DNA of 64,000 nt from Paenibacillus sp. 1781tsa1 (GTDB lineage Bacteria > Bacillota > Bacilli > Paenibacillales > Paenibacillaceae), in contig NZ_JAMYWY010000001.1 in assembly GCF_024159265.1 (NCBI RefSeq), positions 124,001 to 188,000 of the forward strand, in the 5' to 3' direction. Positions 51,381 to 60,648 of the stretch are shown here, one piece after another (positions within the stretch are counted from its first letter, which is position 1; each line of letters opens with the position of its first letter). A program made the position numbers and the translations under genes. The notes below the pieces were generated by a model, which did no database searches, was not told the DNA's origin, and saw only the letters and a list, made by a program, of their open reading frames with translations.

Positions 51381-52421
51381 TTGGGGGAAATGATAAAAGA
51401 TTGGCTACAGAATGCGACAGTGAGACGATTTTTGATCCTGCTCTTGTTCTGTTTAGTTTTGTTCAGTATGGGGAGTATGCTGCACATGATTCTGCTGTTG
51501 TTCCTGGTGACGTATGTCATGAACAGGTTACAGCATTTCATTACAGGTGGTTTGAATCGGTTGTTTCCGATCAATTATAAAGTTGTGGTCATCCTGCTCT
51601 ATATGATTGTTATCGCAGTAATTGTACTTGGCATTTCCAGATATTCACCGCGGATCGTGGATCAGGTCGTTCAGTTAACGAACGAGATTATGAAATTTCT
51701 GGATAGTGCAGACGGTGATAATTTTGCATCCAAAATTGCGGGTTATCTTCAATCCTTCGATATTAAAAATTACACCAATGATGCATTGAAATATATTTTC
51801 GCTTTGAGCAAATGGCTGGAGTTTATTCTGCTCGTTATCATTCTGAGTTTGTTCTTCTTGTTGCAGAAGCAGGAGATATCCAAGTTTACGTCCAAGTTCA
51901 AAACAAGTAAAATTGGATGGTTCTATAATGAAGTAGCTTATCTGGGAGACAAATTCGTATCTTCTTTTGGTAAAGTCATTGAGGCACAGCTTCTGATTGC
52001 GGTGTTCAATACAGTGCTGACGATCTTGGGTTTATGGATTCTGGGTTTCCCATATCTGTTCGCTCTGACCATTCTGGTGTTCCTGCTCAGTCTGGTGCCC
52101 GTGGCGGGGGTTATCATCTCACTGGTACCACTCTGTCTGATTGGGTATCAGATGGGTGGACTGAAATTAAGTATTATTGTGATCATCATGATTATTGTAA
52201 TTCATGCCTTGGAGACGTATTTCCTGAATCCAAAACTGATGGCACATAAGACCAAACTGCCGATGTTCTACACCTTTATCGTACTGATTCTGTCGCAACA
52301 CTTCCTGGGGATCTGGGGGCTGATCATTGGTATTCCGATTTTCGTCTTCCTGCTTGATATTCTGGATGTGAATAAGATGGAGAAAACAGAAGAGCCGGTA
52401 CGTTTGGAAACGAAGTTGTGA
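51381..52421 (+). CDS. AI-2E family transporter (membrane permease)
   Basis: A polytopic membrane protein of about 346 aa with seven or eight hydrophobic segments, including RFLILLLFCLVLFSMGSML, LEFILLVIILSLFFLLQ and FALTILVFLLSLVPVAGVIISLVPLCLIGY, the last containing the family-typical PVAG/S motif. The AI-2E family name comes from TqsA, but many members carry other solutes (for example Na+/H+ antiport), so the substrate is open. I prefer the TTG at 51381 following GAGGTGA; ATG 51390 and ATG 51351 are alternatives. Confidence 0.85.
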   Translation: MGEMIKDWLQNATVRRFLILLLFCLVLFSMGSMLHMILLLFLVTYVMNRLQHFITGGLNRLFPINYKVVVILLYMIVIAVIVLGISRYSPRIVDQVVQLTNEIMKFLDSADGDNFASKIAGYLQSFDIKNYTNDALKYIFALSKWLEFILLVIILSLFFLLQKQEISKFTSKFKTSKIGWFYNEVAYLGDKFVSSFGKVIEAQLLIAVFNTVLTILGLWILGFPYLFALTILVFLLSLVPVAGVIISLVPLCLIGYQMGGLKLSIIVIIMIIVIHALETYFLNPKLMAHKTKLPMFYTFIVLILSQHFLGIWGLIIGIPIFVFLLDILDVNKMEKTEEPVRLETKL

Positions 52422-52486
52422 CGTATAGCTGAAGAATGGCTGAGTTCAATCCAATTGAACAACTTCAGATATTTGTGAAAAGTAAG

Positions 52487-52516
52487 GTGCCTTCCAACCA
52501 TGGAAGGCGCTTTTTT
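52487..52516 (+). terminator. Terminator after the AI-2E transporter
   Basis: GTGCCTTCC and GGAAGGCGC form a nine-base-pair stem with one G-T pair, followed by six T residues. Confidence 0.88.
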
Positions 52517-52790
52517 GTTGGCAATACCGTCAATAGATCGCTTTCTGCATGGGAATGACAGGTGAGCGGGTGCATAAGACGAGTCACCGTTATGAGGGGA
52601 CGATGATCATCTTTTATGAATGGAACGAGTGAAGATGCAATATCATGAGTTGAGGCTTCCTCTGTTATGGAGGAAGGAATGAAGCGTGCGTTTATAAATG
52701 AAGGTAATAAGATTGTATACGTATTCATAAATGCTATGTGATGTGGTTCACAACCCTAACGGAGCATGGTGTATCCGAGGTCTTATCGTC
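52517..52790. other. Intergenic region before glcK
   Basis: No gene is supported. A small hairpin CTTCCTC/GAGGAAG lies near 52655-52678 without a T run. Confidence 0.35.
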
Positions 52791-52819
52791 TTGACCCAGG
52801 CGTATCCTTCAATTATAGT
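52791..52819 (+). promoter_or_regulatory. Promoter of the glcK-rapZ-yvcK-whiA operon
   Basis: TTGACC and TATAGT are exactly 17 bases apart, 50 bases before the glcK start. Confidence 0.8.
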
Positions 52820-52868
52820 TGGTACGTAGGACTTAAACTATTTTAGATAGATAAAGGTGGCTTGCAGC

Positions 52869-53819
52869 ATGTCTGAGAAAATCTACGTTGGGGTCGATCT
52901 CGGCGGAACAGCAATCAAAGTCGGTATATGCGATGAACATGGTCAGCTAATGCATACGTATGAAGGACCGACTGAAGTGGATAAGGGCGTAGACACGGTC
53001 ATCGCCAACATCGAGAAGTATGTCCGACATATCGTAGCCGAATCACCTTACAGTTGGGAACAGCTTGAGGGTGTAGGCGCTGGAGTGGCCGGTTTCACGA
53101 ATGTACGCGAGGGAATTATCGTTCATGCCCCTAACATCGGATTTCGGAATGTGGCCATTCGTTCGATTCTGGAAGAACGTCTGGGCAAGCCAATCAAAAT
53201 AGATAACGATGCAAACGTGGCTGCACTGGGTGAAGTATGGGCAGGTGCCGGCAAAGGCGTAGACAATTGCGTATGTTATACGCTCGGTACTGGCGTTGGC
53301 GGAGGCTTGATCTTGAATGGGAACATCTATCAAGGCTTCTCGGGTATGGCGGGAGAGCTGGGTCATATTAGTGTTGTACCTGATCTGGAGGCCATCAAGT
53401 GCGGCTGTGGTAAAATGGGGTGTGTAGAAACTGTATCGTCTGCAACGGGTATTATTCGTATGGCGAAGGATGCGGTAGAACGCGGTGATCATACGTCACT
53501 GGCACTCGTCGACAAGATTGCAGCCAAAGAAGTATTCGATGCTGCCAAGGCAGGCGATGAAGTGGCACAGCGTATTGTAAACCGTGCGGCCTTTTACCTG
53601 GGCAAGTCCATGGCTACTGTAGCGGCTGTCATTAACCCAGAGATGTTCATCATTGGTGGTGGCGTATCCAAAGCGGGCAATTTCTTGTTCGATGAAATAC
53701 GTACCGTATTTGCCAAGCTGACACCGGAACCGTTGCAAGATGGGGTTCAGATTCTGGAAGCTACACTTGGTAATAATGCAGGTATTGTGGGTGCGGCAGG
53801 TCTTCTCTTGCGTTCCTAG
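52869..53819 (+). CDS. glcK: ROK-family glucokinase
   Basis: Phosphorylates glucose to glucose-6-phosphate with ATP. The phosphate-1 motif is VGVDLGGTAIKVG, the ROK zinc motif is CGCGKMGCVE, and the catalytic Asp is in IDNDANVAALGE. Length 316 aa. GTG at 52857 is an in-frame alternative, but AAAGGTGG is spaced for ATG 52869. It opens an operon with rapZ, yvcK and whiA and follows a strong promoter. Confidence 0.93.
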   Translation: MSEKIYVGVDLGGTAIKVGICDEHGQLMHTYEGPTEVDKGVDTVIANIEKYVRHIVAESPYSWEQLEGVGAGVAGFTNVREGIIVHAPNIGFRNVAIRSILEERLGKPIKIDNDANVAALGEVWAGAGKGVDNCVCYTLGTGVGGGLILNGNIYQGFSGMAGELGHISVVPDLEAIKCGCGKMGCVETVSSATGIIRMAKDAVERGDHTSLALVDKIAAKEVFDAAKAGDEVAQRIVNRAAFYLGKSMATVAAVINPEMFIIGGGVSKAGNFLFDEIRTVFAKLTPEPLQDGVQILEATLGNNAGIVGAAGLLLRS

Positions 53820-53870
53820 TAACCTCGTAACAATATATGAAGACAGCAATATGATAAGGAGGGGACATTT

Positions 53871-54770
53871 ATGCTTGAAGGTGAAGGCTCACCAGGCACA
53901 GGCGCCACGCTCATTATCATTACGGGCATGTCGGGGGCAGGTAAAACCATTGCAGTACAAAGCCTGGAGGATCTGGGTTTCTTCTGTGTGGATAATCTGC
54001 CACCGGTATTGATTCCAAAATTTGCGGAACTAATTGAACAGTCAAACGGCAAGATTGGTAAGGTTGCATTGGTTATCGATCTGCGCGGGCGTGAATTCTT
54101 TACGGCTCTGTCCGAGTCTTTGAACTATATTAAAGATCATTTTACCATTCATTGCGAAATTTTATTCCTGGATGCTACAGATTCTGTACTTGTTCAGCGT
54201 TACAAAGAAAGCAGGCGCAGACATCCTCTGGCTCCTGAGGGCATGCCGCTGGACGGCATCCGACTGGAACGCAAGATGTTGGAGGAACTCAAAAACTCCG
54301 CTACTCAGGTACTGAATACAAGTACAATGAAGCCTGCCCAACTGAAAGAACGCATCATTTCCCGCTTCTCTCATCTGGAAAGCCAAATGCTGTCAGTGAA
54401 TATTACGTCGTTCGGATTCAAATATGGCATTCCAATTGATGCTGATCTGGTGTTTGATGTACGTTTTTTACCGAATCCGCATTATATTGATCATTTACGA
54501 CCGAATACGGGACAGAATAGTGATGTGTACGAATATGTTATGAAGTGGCCAGAGACACAGGCGTTTCTGACCAAGCTGCTGGATATGCTGCATTTCCTGA
54601 TTCCGCAATACCGGAAGGAAGGCAAAAGCCAGGTTATTATTGGAATCGGCTGTACCGGAGGCAAGCATCGTTCGGTAGCAATATCGGAATATTTGGGCAA
54701 GATGTTGGGAAGCAGCGAGACAGAAGCTGTCACCGTAAGCCATCGCGACGCTGACCGGGACCGTCATTGA
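53871..54770 (+). CDS. rapZ: RapZ/YvcJ nucleotide-binding adapter protein
   Basis: A P-loop protein of 299 aa; in Bacillus subtilis the homologue YvcJ hydrolyses GTP, while in enterobacteria RapZ directs RNase E to the small RNA GlmZ. Walker A is [11 protein letters not shown], and the C-terminal domain has the conserved [23 protein letters not shown] and [27 protein letters not shown] precedes the ATG. The gene is coupled to yvcK 13 bases downstream. Its RNA partner in Firmicutes is not known. Confidence 0.95.
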   Translation: MLEGEGSPGTGATLIIITGMSGAGKTIAVQSLEDLGFFCVDNLPPVLIPKFAELIEQSNGKIGKVALVIDLRGREFFTALSESLNYIKDHFTIHCEILFLDATDSVLVQRYKESRRRHPLAPEGMPLDGIRLERKMLEELKNSATQVLNTSTMKPAQLKERIISRFSHLESQMLSVNITSFGFKYGIPIDADLVFDVRFLPNPHYIDHLRPNTGQNSDVYEYVMKWPETQAFLTKLLDMLHFLIPQYRKEGKSQVIIGIGCTGGKHRSVAISEYLGKMLGSSETEAVTVSHRDADRDRH

Positions 54771-54783
54771 AGAGGGTGAAGGG

Positions 54784-55770
54784 ATGAAAGAGGCCGGACC
54801 ACGAAGAGAACGTCCGAGAATAGTTGTAATGGGCGGCGGAACCGGATTATCCGTGATGTTACGCGGTTTGAAAGAGAAGCCGCTGGATATCACGGCCATC
54901 GTCACGGTTGCAGATGACGGTGGAAGTTCAGGCATCCTGCGCAATGAGCTACAGATGCCGCCTCCGGGCGACATTCGAAACGTGCTTACGGCACTGGCTG
55001 ATGTAGAACCATTGCTTTCAGATATGTTGAAGTACCGTTTCAATACAGGCGCGGGGCTTGCAGGCCACAGCTTGGGAAATTTGATTTTGGCTGCAATGAC
55101 GGATATTTCGGGCGACTTTGTGACCGCAGTGCGGGAGCTTAGCCGCGTGTTTGCCGTTCGAGGTGAGGTATTGCCAGCAGCTGGGCAGGCCGTTGTGTTG
55201 CATGCCGAGATGGAAGATGGCACAATTATTACAGGTGAATCCAAAATCCCCGAGGCAGGTGGACGCATCAAACGTGTTTTCCTTGAACCGGATCACGTGG
55301 AGCCGTTGCCAGAGGCGGTAGAGGCTATTCGTCAAGCTGACGCCATTCTGATCGGGCCAGGCAGCCTATATACAAGCATCCTTCCCAATCTGCTTGTACC
55401 TAAGCTTGCAGAAGCTGTGGTAGAGGCTGATGCGGTGAAGATGTTTATCTGTAATGTTATGACACAGCCGGGAGAAACGGATAACTATACGGTAAGTGAC
55501 CACCTTAAGGCGGTACACGAGCATATAGGTCATCAGCTCTTCGACTATGTTATCGTAAATAATGGGGATATTCCGCTGCAAGTGCAGAATAAGTATGCGG
55601 AAAAAGGAGCAAAACCGGTTGTACTGGATATGAATGTACTCGAAAGTGCCGGCTATCAGGTGGTTGCAGATACTCTTGTTCTGTTCAAGACTTATCTGCG
55701 TCATGATGCCGACAAGTTAAGTCATCACATCTACCAGCTGGTACAAAATTGGATGTTACGGAAGAGGTGA
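54784..55770 (+). CDS. yvcK: YvcK/CofD-like gluconeogenesis factor
   Basis: A 328-aa protein binding UDP-sugars, needed in Bacillus subtilis for growth on gluconeogenic carbon and for normal cell shape. The N-terminal nucleotide-binding loop is VMGGGTGLSVMLRGL, followed by the CofD-like TVADDGGSSGILRNELQMPPPGDIRN. AAGAGGGTGAAGGG precedes the ATG. It is placed between rapZ and whiA as in most Firmicutes, six bases before whiA. Confidence 0.95.
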   Translation: MKEAGPRRERPRIVVMGGGTGLSVMLRGLKEKPLDITAIVTVADDGGSSGILRNELQMPPPGDIRNVLTALADVEPLLSDMLKYRFNTGAGLAGHSLGNLILAAMTDISGDFVTAVRELSRVFAVRGEVLPAAGQAVVLHAEMEDGTIITGESKIPEAGGRIKRVFLEPDHVEPLPEAVEAIRQADAILIGPGSLYTSILPNLLVPKLAEAVVEADAVKMFICNVMTQPGETDNYTVSDHLKAVHEHIGHQLFDYVIVNNGDIPLQVQNKYAEKGAKPVVLDMNVLESAGYQVVADTLVLFKTYLRHDADKLSHHIYQLVQNWMLRKR

Positions 55771-55776
55771 AGTCCC

Positions 55777-56715
55777 ATGTCGTTTGCAGCACAGACCAAA
55801 AAAGAGTTAACCATGATCGAGAGCGAACCGTGCTGCGAAAAGGCGGAACTTTCAGCCCTCATCCGTATGCTTGGTGCAGTGCAGTTATCGAATAAAAAAG
55901 TAATCTTGGATATTTCGACGGAGAATGCCGCCATTGCAAGACGGGCATACTCTCTGCTTAAAAAGCATTTTCAAGTTCATACGGAATTACTGGTCCGCAA
56001 AAAAATGCGGCTGAAAAAGAACAATGTATATATTGTTCGTATTCCAACTATGGTACAGGAGATTCTCAAGAGTCTTCATATTGTATCGGAAGGTTTTCTG
56101 TTTACGCCAGGAATTAATACGGAGTTATTTCAACAGAACTGTTGTAAACGGGCCTATCTTCGCGGTGCATTTCTGGCCGGTGGATCGGTTAATAATCCGG
56201 AAGGTTCCTCGTACCATCTGGAGATTGCGTCCATGTATGAGGAGCATTGTCAGGCGCTGGTTGATCTGGCCAATGAATTTCATCTGAATGCCCGGTGTAT
56301 AGAACGGAAAAAAGGATTCATCCTATACATTAAGGAAGGCGAGAAAATCATTGAGCTGCTCAGTATCATTGGTGCTCATCAGGCCTTGTTCAAGTTTGAA
56401 GATGTACGGATTATGCGAGACATGCGTAACTCCGTTAACCGGATTGTCAATTGTGAGACTGCCAACCTGAATAAAACAATTGGAGCGGCGGTAAGACAAA
56501 TCGATAATATCCGTTTGTTGCAAAAAGAAGTTGGTCTGGAATCGCTGCCTGAGAAACTTCGCGAGGTGGCGGAGGTTCGACTGGCTCATCCAGATATCAA
56601 TCTGAAGGAAGTGGGCGAACTCCTTAAAGGTACAGTTAGCAAGTCGGGAGTGAACCATCGGCTTCGTAAAATTGATGAGTTGGCTGAGAAAGTGCGCACA
56701 GAACGTTATGGTTAA
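55777..56715 (+). CDS. whiA: DNA-binding protein WhiA
   Basis: A 312-aa protein with an N-terminal LAGLIDADG-like fold ([18 protein letters not shown]) and a C-terminal HTH ([31 protein letters not shown]). In Streptomyces it triggers sporulation septation; in Bacillus it affects cell division and chromosome segregation. AGAGGTGA precedes the ATG. It is the last gene of the glcK-rapZ-yvcK-whiA unit, followed by hairpins before the crh-type gene. Confidence 0.95.
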   Translation: MSFAAQTKKELTMIESEPCCEKAELSALIRMLGAVQLSNKKVILDISTENAAIARRAYSLLKKHFQVHTELLVRKKMRLKKNNVYIVRIPTMVQEILKSLHIVSEGFLFTPGINTELFQQNCCKRAYLRGAFLAGGSVNNPEGSSYHLEIASMYEEHCQALVDLANEFHLNARCIERKKGFILYIKEGEKIIELLSIIGAHQALFKFEDVRIMRDMRNSVNRIVNCETANLNKTIGAAVRQIDNIRLLQKEVGLESLPEKLREVAEVRLAHPDINLKEVGELLKGTVSKSGVNHRLRKIDELAEKVRTERYG

Positions 56716-56744
56716 GACGTCGTAGGGTAAAGTAACAAGGTCGG

Positions 56745-56769
56745 CTGTTTCTGCTGAACAGAAACGGTC
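56745..56769 (+). terminator. Hairpin after whiA
   Basis: CTGTTTCTG and CAGAAACGG form a stem without a T run. A second hairpin, GTCCTT/AAGGAC at about 56854-56867, is followed after six bases by TTTTTT and may complete termination. Confidence 0.45.
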
Positions 56770-56905
56770 GGGAAAGTTAGCCGTTAAGGATCTGGGAGAC
56801 TCACTTAGGTCATTGGATGCGCTCTGCAAAAGATGAAATAGGGCAAGATAATGTCCTTCAAAGGACCCTGAGTTTTTTCTTCTAGTGTCCTGCACGGGTT
56901 AATGG

Positions 56906-56911
56906 TATAAT
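56906..56911 (+). promoter_or_regulatory. Extended -10 promoter of the crh-type gene
   Basis: TGGTATAAT is a perfect extended -10, 60 bases before the start codon. This gives the gene a promoter separate from whiA. Confidence 0.6.
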
Positions 56912-56970
56912 GTTGTATAAATATAATTGTGTATTTAATGTCCAGATTTCATAATAGGGGGTAAGTTTCC

Positions 56971-57240
56971 ATGACAAAGCACCCGGTAGTTGTCCGTTTG
57001 AAAACGGGTCTCCATGCCAGACCTGCGGCACTGTTCGTTCAAGAAGCGAATAAGTACTCGTCTGAAGTGTTCGTCGAGAAGGACGACAAAAAAGTTAATG
57101 CAAAAAGTATTATGGGGATCATGAGCCTTGCGATTAGCACAGGTACGGAAATCCAGATTAGTGCAGAAGGCGCGGATGCCGAACAGGCTGTAAACGCTTT
57201 AGTTAGTCTGGTAAGCAAGGAAGAGCTCGAAAACCAATAA
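56971..57240 (+). CDS. crh: HPr family phosphocarrier, Crh-type but with His15
   Basis: An 89-aa HPr-fold protein. Ser46, the HprK target, lies in VNAKSIMGIMSLA. The N-terminal RLKTGLHARPAALFVQEANKY closely resembles Bacillus subtilis Crh, and the location after rapZ-yvcK-whiA is the crh locus. However, Crh has Gln at position 15 and this protein has His15, the residue phosphorylated by enzyme I. It could therefore act both in PTS phosphotransfer and as a CcpA co-regulator. Whether a separate ptsH exists is not visible. AGGGGGTAAG precedes the ATG. Confidence 0.88.
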   Translation: MTKHPVVVRLKTGLHARPAALFVQEANKYSSEVFVEKDDKKVNAKSIMGIMSLAISTGTEIQISAEGADAEQAVNALVSLVSKEELENQ

Positions 57241-57261
57241 GATATGATCAATCCAATGAAG

Positions 57262-57283
57262 AAGTCCCGAAAGGGGCTTTTTT
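57262..57283 (+). terminator. Terminator of the crh-type gene
   Basis: AAGTCCC and GGGGCTT pair around GAAA and extend into T residues. Confidence 0.85.
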
Positions 57284-57396
57284 GCGTTATTGACGTATTT
57301 GCTATCGTCAAGTGCAACATTATGGAATTTGTCCCGTCTGTTAAGGTATCAAATCGATTAAAGTTTGAGATGTTAACACATAAGGAGGCTATCGTG

Positions 57397-58149
57397 ATGG
57401 GTAAACAATGGATGAAACCGTTTGGTGCAGTGCTGGTGGCAAGTACGTTGCTTGTAGGAGGAACCGCATGGGTTGCACCAGGAAACTATGCTTATGCTGC
57501 AGAGGTTCAAGGCGTACAACAGAATGTGATTAATGTCGTGGGTAAAGGTGAGATTCAGGTGAAGCCTGATATTGCTTATCTGTCCATTGGTGTGAACAGT
57601 ACTGCAGAAACAGCTGCATCTGCTCAAAAAGCGAATGCTGCCAAAGTTCAAAAAGTATCCAACTTGCTGAAGAATACGTGGAAAATCAGTGCAGACGACA
57701 TTCAAACCAGCCAGTTCTCTGTACAACCCAACTATACGTATAGCGAAAAAGACGGACAACAAATTAAAGGATACACAGCGCATCATACACTGACAGTCAC
57801 GTATCGTCAGATGGACAAGATCGGCGAGTTGCTCGATGCTGCTTCAGGGGCAGGTGCCAACAATATTGAGAATGTACGCTTTACTGTAGAAAATCCGGAA
57901 ACTTATGAGTCCCAAGTGATTGAGAAGGCTGTTGCCAATGCAGATGTGAAAGCTGGCGCCATTGCAAAAGCAGTTAAACGTCAACTGGGTGCTGTTCTTT
58001 CCGTGAGCCAAGGTGACGCCAATGTGCCTGTATTCTATGCAAGCGAGGCGTTAATGTCCAAAGCCCAAGATACAGCAGGTGGCACGGAGATTGAAACAGG
58101 CCAGGTTAAAGTAAGTACAATCCTGAATATTACGTATGAAATGAAATAA
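57397..58149 (+). CDS. Secreted SIMPL-domain protein (DUF541)
   Basis: A 250-aa exported protein. Residues 1-36 form a signal peptide with basic start (MGKQWMKPFG), hydrophobic core and probable cleavage after AYA. The mature part is a SIMPL/DUF541 domain (VNVVGKGEIQVKPDIAYLSIGVNSTAETAASAQKANA...). The function of the family in Gram-positives is undefined. AAGGAGG is spaced for either GTG 57394 or ATG 57397; I choose ATG. It is flanked by terminators, so monocistronic. Confidence 0.85.
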   Translation: MGKQWMKPFGAVLVASTLLVGGTAWVAPGNYAYAAEVQGVQQNVINVVGKGEIQVKPDIAYLSIGVNSTAETAASAQKANAAKVQKVSNLLKNTWKISADDIQTSQFSVQPNYTYSEKDGQQIKGYTAHHTLTVTYRQMDKIGELLDAASGAGANNIENVRFTVENPETYESQVIEKAVANADVKAGAIAKAVKRQLGAVLSVSQGDANVPVFYASEALMSKAQDTAGGTEIETGQVKVSTILNITYEMK

Positions 58150-58223
58150 ACAAGAGTGAACCAGGATTGTAAGCTCAAGTAACCTTTACAAGTTTCATTT
58201 GAAGGGTACAACGAAATAATGAC

Positions 58224-58257
58224 AAAGACTTTGTCCTGTGGACAGAGTCTTTTTTTG
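58224..58257 (+). terminator. Terminator of the SIMPL gene
   Basis: AAGACTTTGTCC pairs with GGACAGAGTCTT with one mismatch and is followed by seven T residues. Confidence 0.88.
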
Positions 58258-58537
58258 TTGCAAAAGCAAACTTTAATGAAGTTTGATAGGAGGGAACCCT
58301 TTTTGAAGCAACATGAAATGCTGTATATTGGTATCTTTTTTGTATAGTTGTTCGTGACAAAAAGGTCATATCCCCTTATATTTTCCGTCTGATATTCATC
58401 AACATTGTAACTCGAGCTGTAAACCTTTCCGAAATTGGGTTAATTATAATAAAGAGGTGAGCGTATGAGATATGCGATCAGGTCAGGATTACATACGCAA
58501 TGATACCTAATTGTGAATTCAGAGAGGAGTTTTATAT
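58258..58537 (+). other. Intergenic region with two very short reading frames
   Basis: There is no gene of ordinary size. Two minimal frames have good Shine-Dalgarno sequences: TTG 58303 to TAG 58347 (14 codons, after AGGAGGG) and ATG 58465 to TGA 58503 (12 codons, after AAAGAGGTGA). TGTAAC at 58406 with CGAA 18 bases later is a loose match to an ECF sigma-X-type promoter, and TATAAT lies at about 58445-58450. Confidence 0.35.
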
Positions 58538-59635
58538 ATGACATCATGGAAAAAATGGACAAGTGCGTTGCTTGCAGCAGGAATTATTGTAGGTAGTGGT
58601 TCGGTATGGCAGGATAGTTCGGTACAGGCGGCGTCTGTATCCTCGAAAGTGACAACCCCGGCTGAGGTAACTCTGAAATCGGGTGGGAAAACACTGACTC
58701 AAAAAGGACTTCTTCAAGGTGGATCGACTTGGGTCTCGCTGACAGCGGTCAAAGATGTAGCGGGCGGTACGTTGAAATATGATGCCAAAACCAAGTCATA
58801 TACGGTAACAGCAGCCAACAATGCGATGACTGTTAGCTTGATGGATGGACAGCCAAACGTTTACATTAACGGTTATTACCCTCAGGTGGAAGCGAAATTG
58901 ATTCAAGGTCGATTATATATTCCATTCTCGGCAATGAGAGATTATCTGGGTGTACAGGGAAATTGGGATGGCAAAACCAAAACGTTAACACTCAGCAAGG
59001 TGAAACAAAATAGCGTGAAAGTTAAGGCGGCCACAGTTAATGTCACTGTGAAAAACGCTGAAGTAGATGTTCAATATCCGCAGGTAAGTGGACTTGCCAG
59101 CAAAGAAGCTGAAGCGGCCATCAACAAAGTGCTCAAAGATGAAGTGGACACGGCTGTTGCTGCTTTCAAAAAACAAACCACTGAATTTGGCGGGGCAACC
59201 GCAAAACGTCCATATGCTTTTGAAACTTCGTATGTCGTGACCTACAATGAGAACGGCGTGCTAGGTTTGATCACTCAACGTTATGAGGACTATGCAGGAG
59301 CACATGGCATGACAACCCGTACCGGCCACACCTTTGCACTGGACACAGGCAAGGAGCTTACATTAGATGATGTGCTGCAAAATAACAAAACCATGCGCGA
59401 GACGTTGGGTAAAAAAGTGGGCGAGCAACTGAAAGCCCGCGGTGGATACCTGGAAGGTTACAAAGGGTTGAATAAGGACCAGGATTTCTATGTGACACCA
59501 ACAGGGGTAGTTGTGTTCTTCCAGTTGTATGAATATACGGCGTACGCAGAAGGCTTCCCTGAAATGCCATTCACGTATAAAGAGCTTCTCCCTAAAGGCA
59601 CAGAACCTTTCAGTAATGTAACTGGAACCAAATAA
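58538..59635 (+). CDS. Secreted stalk-domain protein with DUF4163/DUF3298
   Basis: A 365-aa exported protein. The signal peptide ends near SSVQAA (about residue 32). Residues about 45-150 are a copper-amine-oxidase N-terminal/stalk domain (GLLQGGSTWVSLTAVKDVAGGTLKYDAKTKSYTV...GRLYIPFSAMRDYLGV). The C-terminal 200 residues fit DUF4163 followed by DUF3298 (RYEDYAGAHGMTTRTGHTFALDTGKELTLDDVL...FVTPTG-like YVTPTGVVVFFQLYEYTAYAEG), the RsiV/PdaC type. A role at the cell surface is likely. AGAGAGGAG precedes the ATG. Confidence 0.82.
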   Translation: MTSWKKWTSALLAAGIIVGSGSVWQDSSVQAASVSSKVTTPAEVTLKSGGKTLTQKGLLQGGSTWVSLTAVKDVAGGTLKYDAKTKSYTVTAANNAMTVSLMDGQPNVYINGYYPQVEAKLIQGRLYIPFSAMRDYLGVQGNWDGKTKTLTLSKVKQNSVKVKAATVNVTVKNAEVDVQYPQVSGLASKEAEAAINKVLKDEVDTAVAAFKKQTTEFGGATAKRPYAFETSYVVTYNENGVLGLITQRYEDYAGAHGMTTRTGHTFALDTGKELTLDDVLQNNKTMRETLGKKVGEQLKARGGYLEGYKGLNKDQDFYVTPTGVVVFFQLYEYTAYAEGFPEMPFTYKELLPKGTEPFSNVTGTK

Positions 59636-59679
59636 CGAACTATTATTGTGCACTCTTCGGTTATCCTTCTTATAAAATG

Positions 59680-59720
59680 AAAAAAAGAGCCCTCATCATA
59701 ATTATGATGAGGGCTTCTTC
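59680..59720. terminator. Bidirectional terminator between stalk-domain gene and clpP
   Basis: A perfect 26-base palindrome at 59689-59714 (arm GCCCTCATCATAA) has an A run on its left and T-rich sequence on its right. It can therefore end transcription from both convergent genes. Confidence 0.88.
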
Positions 59721-59800
59721 TCGTTAGACAACACAATGAGGTGTTGCTGATTACGTTAGGTATTGATATGTTAACGCGTAGACCGGGGTCTACATCACAC

Positions 59801-60397
59801 TTAGATGCCTTGGGAACCTACGTTTTCAATAACTTTATCAATGATACCGTAATCGGCAGCTTCAGCAGCACTCATGAAGTAGTCACGATCTGTATCTTTC
59901 TCGATCCGCTCCAGAGGTTGACCTGAACGCTCAGAGATGATGCGGTTCAAGGTATCACGCATTTTCAGGATGCGGCGAGCACGAATTTCGATGTCCGAAG
60001 CTTGACCTTGAGCACCACCAAGCGGTTGGTGAATCATGATTTCACTGTTAGGCAACGCAAAACGTTTCCCTTTTGCACCAGCGTTCAGCAAGAATGCACC
60101 CATGGAAGCCGCCATACCTACACAGATGGTAGATACATCCGGTTTGATGAATTGCATTGTATCGTAAATGGCCATACCGGCTGTAATCGATCCGCCTGGG
60201 CTGTTGATGTATAAGTGAATGTCTTTCTCCGGATCTTCCGCAGCCAGGAACAACATCTGTGCCATAATGGCATTAGCCACTACATCATTAACATCGCTAC
60301 CAAGGAAAATAATACGATCCTTCAGCAATCTGGAGTAGATGTCATAGGCGCGCTCACCCCGGTTGCTCTGTTCAACGACCATTGGAATAAAACTCAC
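59801..60397 (-). CDS. clpP: ATP-dependent Clp protease proteolytic subunit
   Basis: The serine protease core that forms a double seven-membered ring and works with ClpX, ClpC and ClpE. The catalytic triad is Ser98 in GMAASMGA, His123 in IMIHQPLGG and Asp172. Length 198 aa. It starts at GTG (60397) behind GAGGAGG on the minus strand. Its promoter is overlapped by a CtsR operator. It lies next to tRNA-Arg on the same strand, as in Bacillus subtilis. Confidence 0.97.
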   Translation of the reverse strand: MSFIPMVVEQSNRGERAYDIYSRLLKDRIIFLGSDVNDVVANAIMAQMLFLAAEDPEKDIHLYINSPGGSITAGMAIYDTMQFIKPDVSTICVGMAASMGAFLLNAGAKGKRFALPNSEIMIHQPLGGAQGQASDIEIRARRILKMRDTLNRIISERSGQPLERIEKDTDRDYFMSAAEAADYGIIDKVIENVGSQGI

Positions 60398-60464
60398 GTG
60401 AAAAACCTCCTCGGAATGTAAATGTTATTGGTGTTTATATTTAAACTGTTACCGTATTACCCAC

Positions 60465-60493
60465 ATAATAAACAATTCCAAACAAAAAGTCAA
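60465..60493 (-). promoter_or_regulatory. clpP promoter, sigma-A type
   Basis: On the minus strand TTGACT (60493-60488) and TATTAT (60470-60465) are 17 bases apart. The -35 lies inside the CtsR operator. Confidence 0.85.
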
Positions 60494-60504
60494 AGAAAGT
60501 CAAA
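60488..60504 (+). promoter_or_regulatory. CtsR operator of clpP
   Basis: AGTCAAAGAAAGTCAAA is a perfect match to the CtsR tandem heptad RGTCAAANANRGTCAAA. CtsR represses clp genes until heat or protein stress. Confidence 0.9.
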
Positions 60505-60573
60505 CTAACTTGCAAAAAAAAGAAACCTTTCCGGTTTCATTGGTTAAAAGGGTTATGAGCTGTTAAATAAAAG

Positions 60574-60648
60574 TGGCGCGCCCGCCAAGAATCGAACTTG
60601 GATCTCAGGCTTCGGAGGCCTACGTCATATCCATTGGACCACGGGCGC
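60574..60648 (-). tRNA. tRNA-Arg (CCG)
   Basis: 75 bases on the minus strand with acceptor GCGCCCG/CGGGCGC, anticodon loop CTCCGAA, T-loop AGTTCGATTCT and encoded CCA. It lies upstream of clpP on the same strand. Confidence 0.95.
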
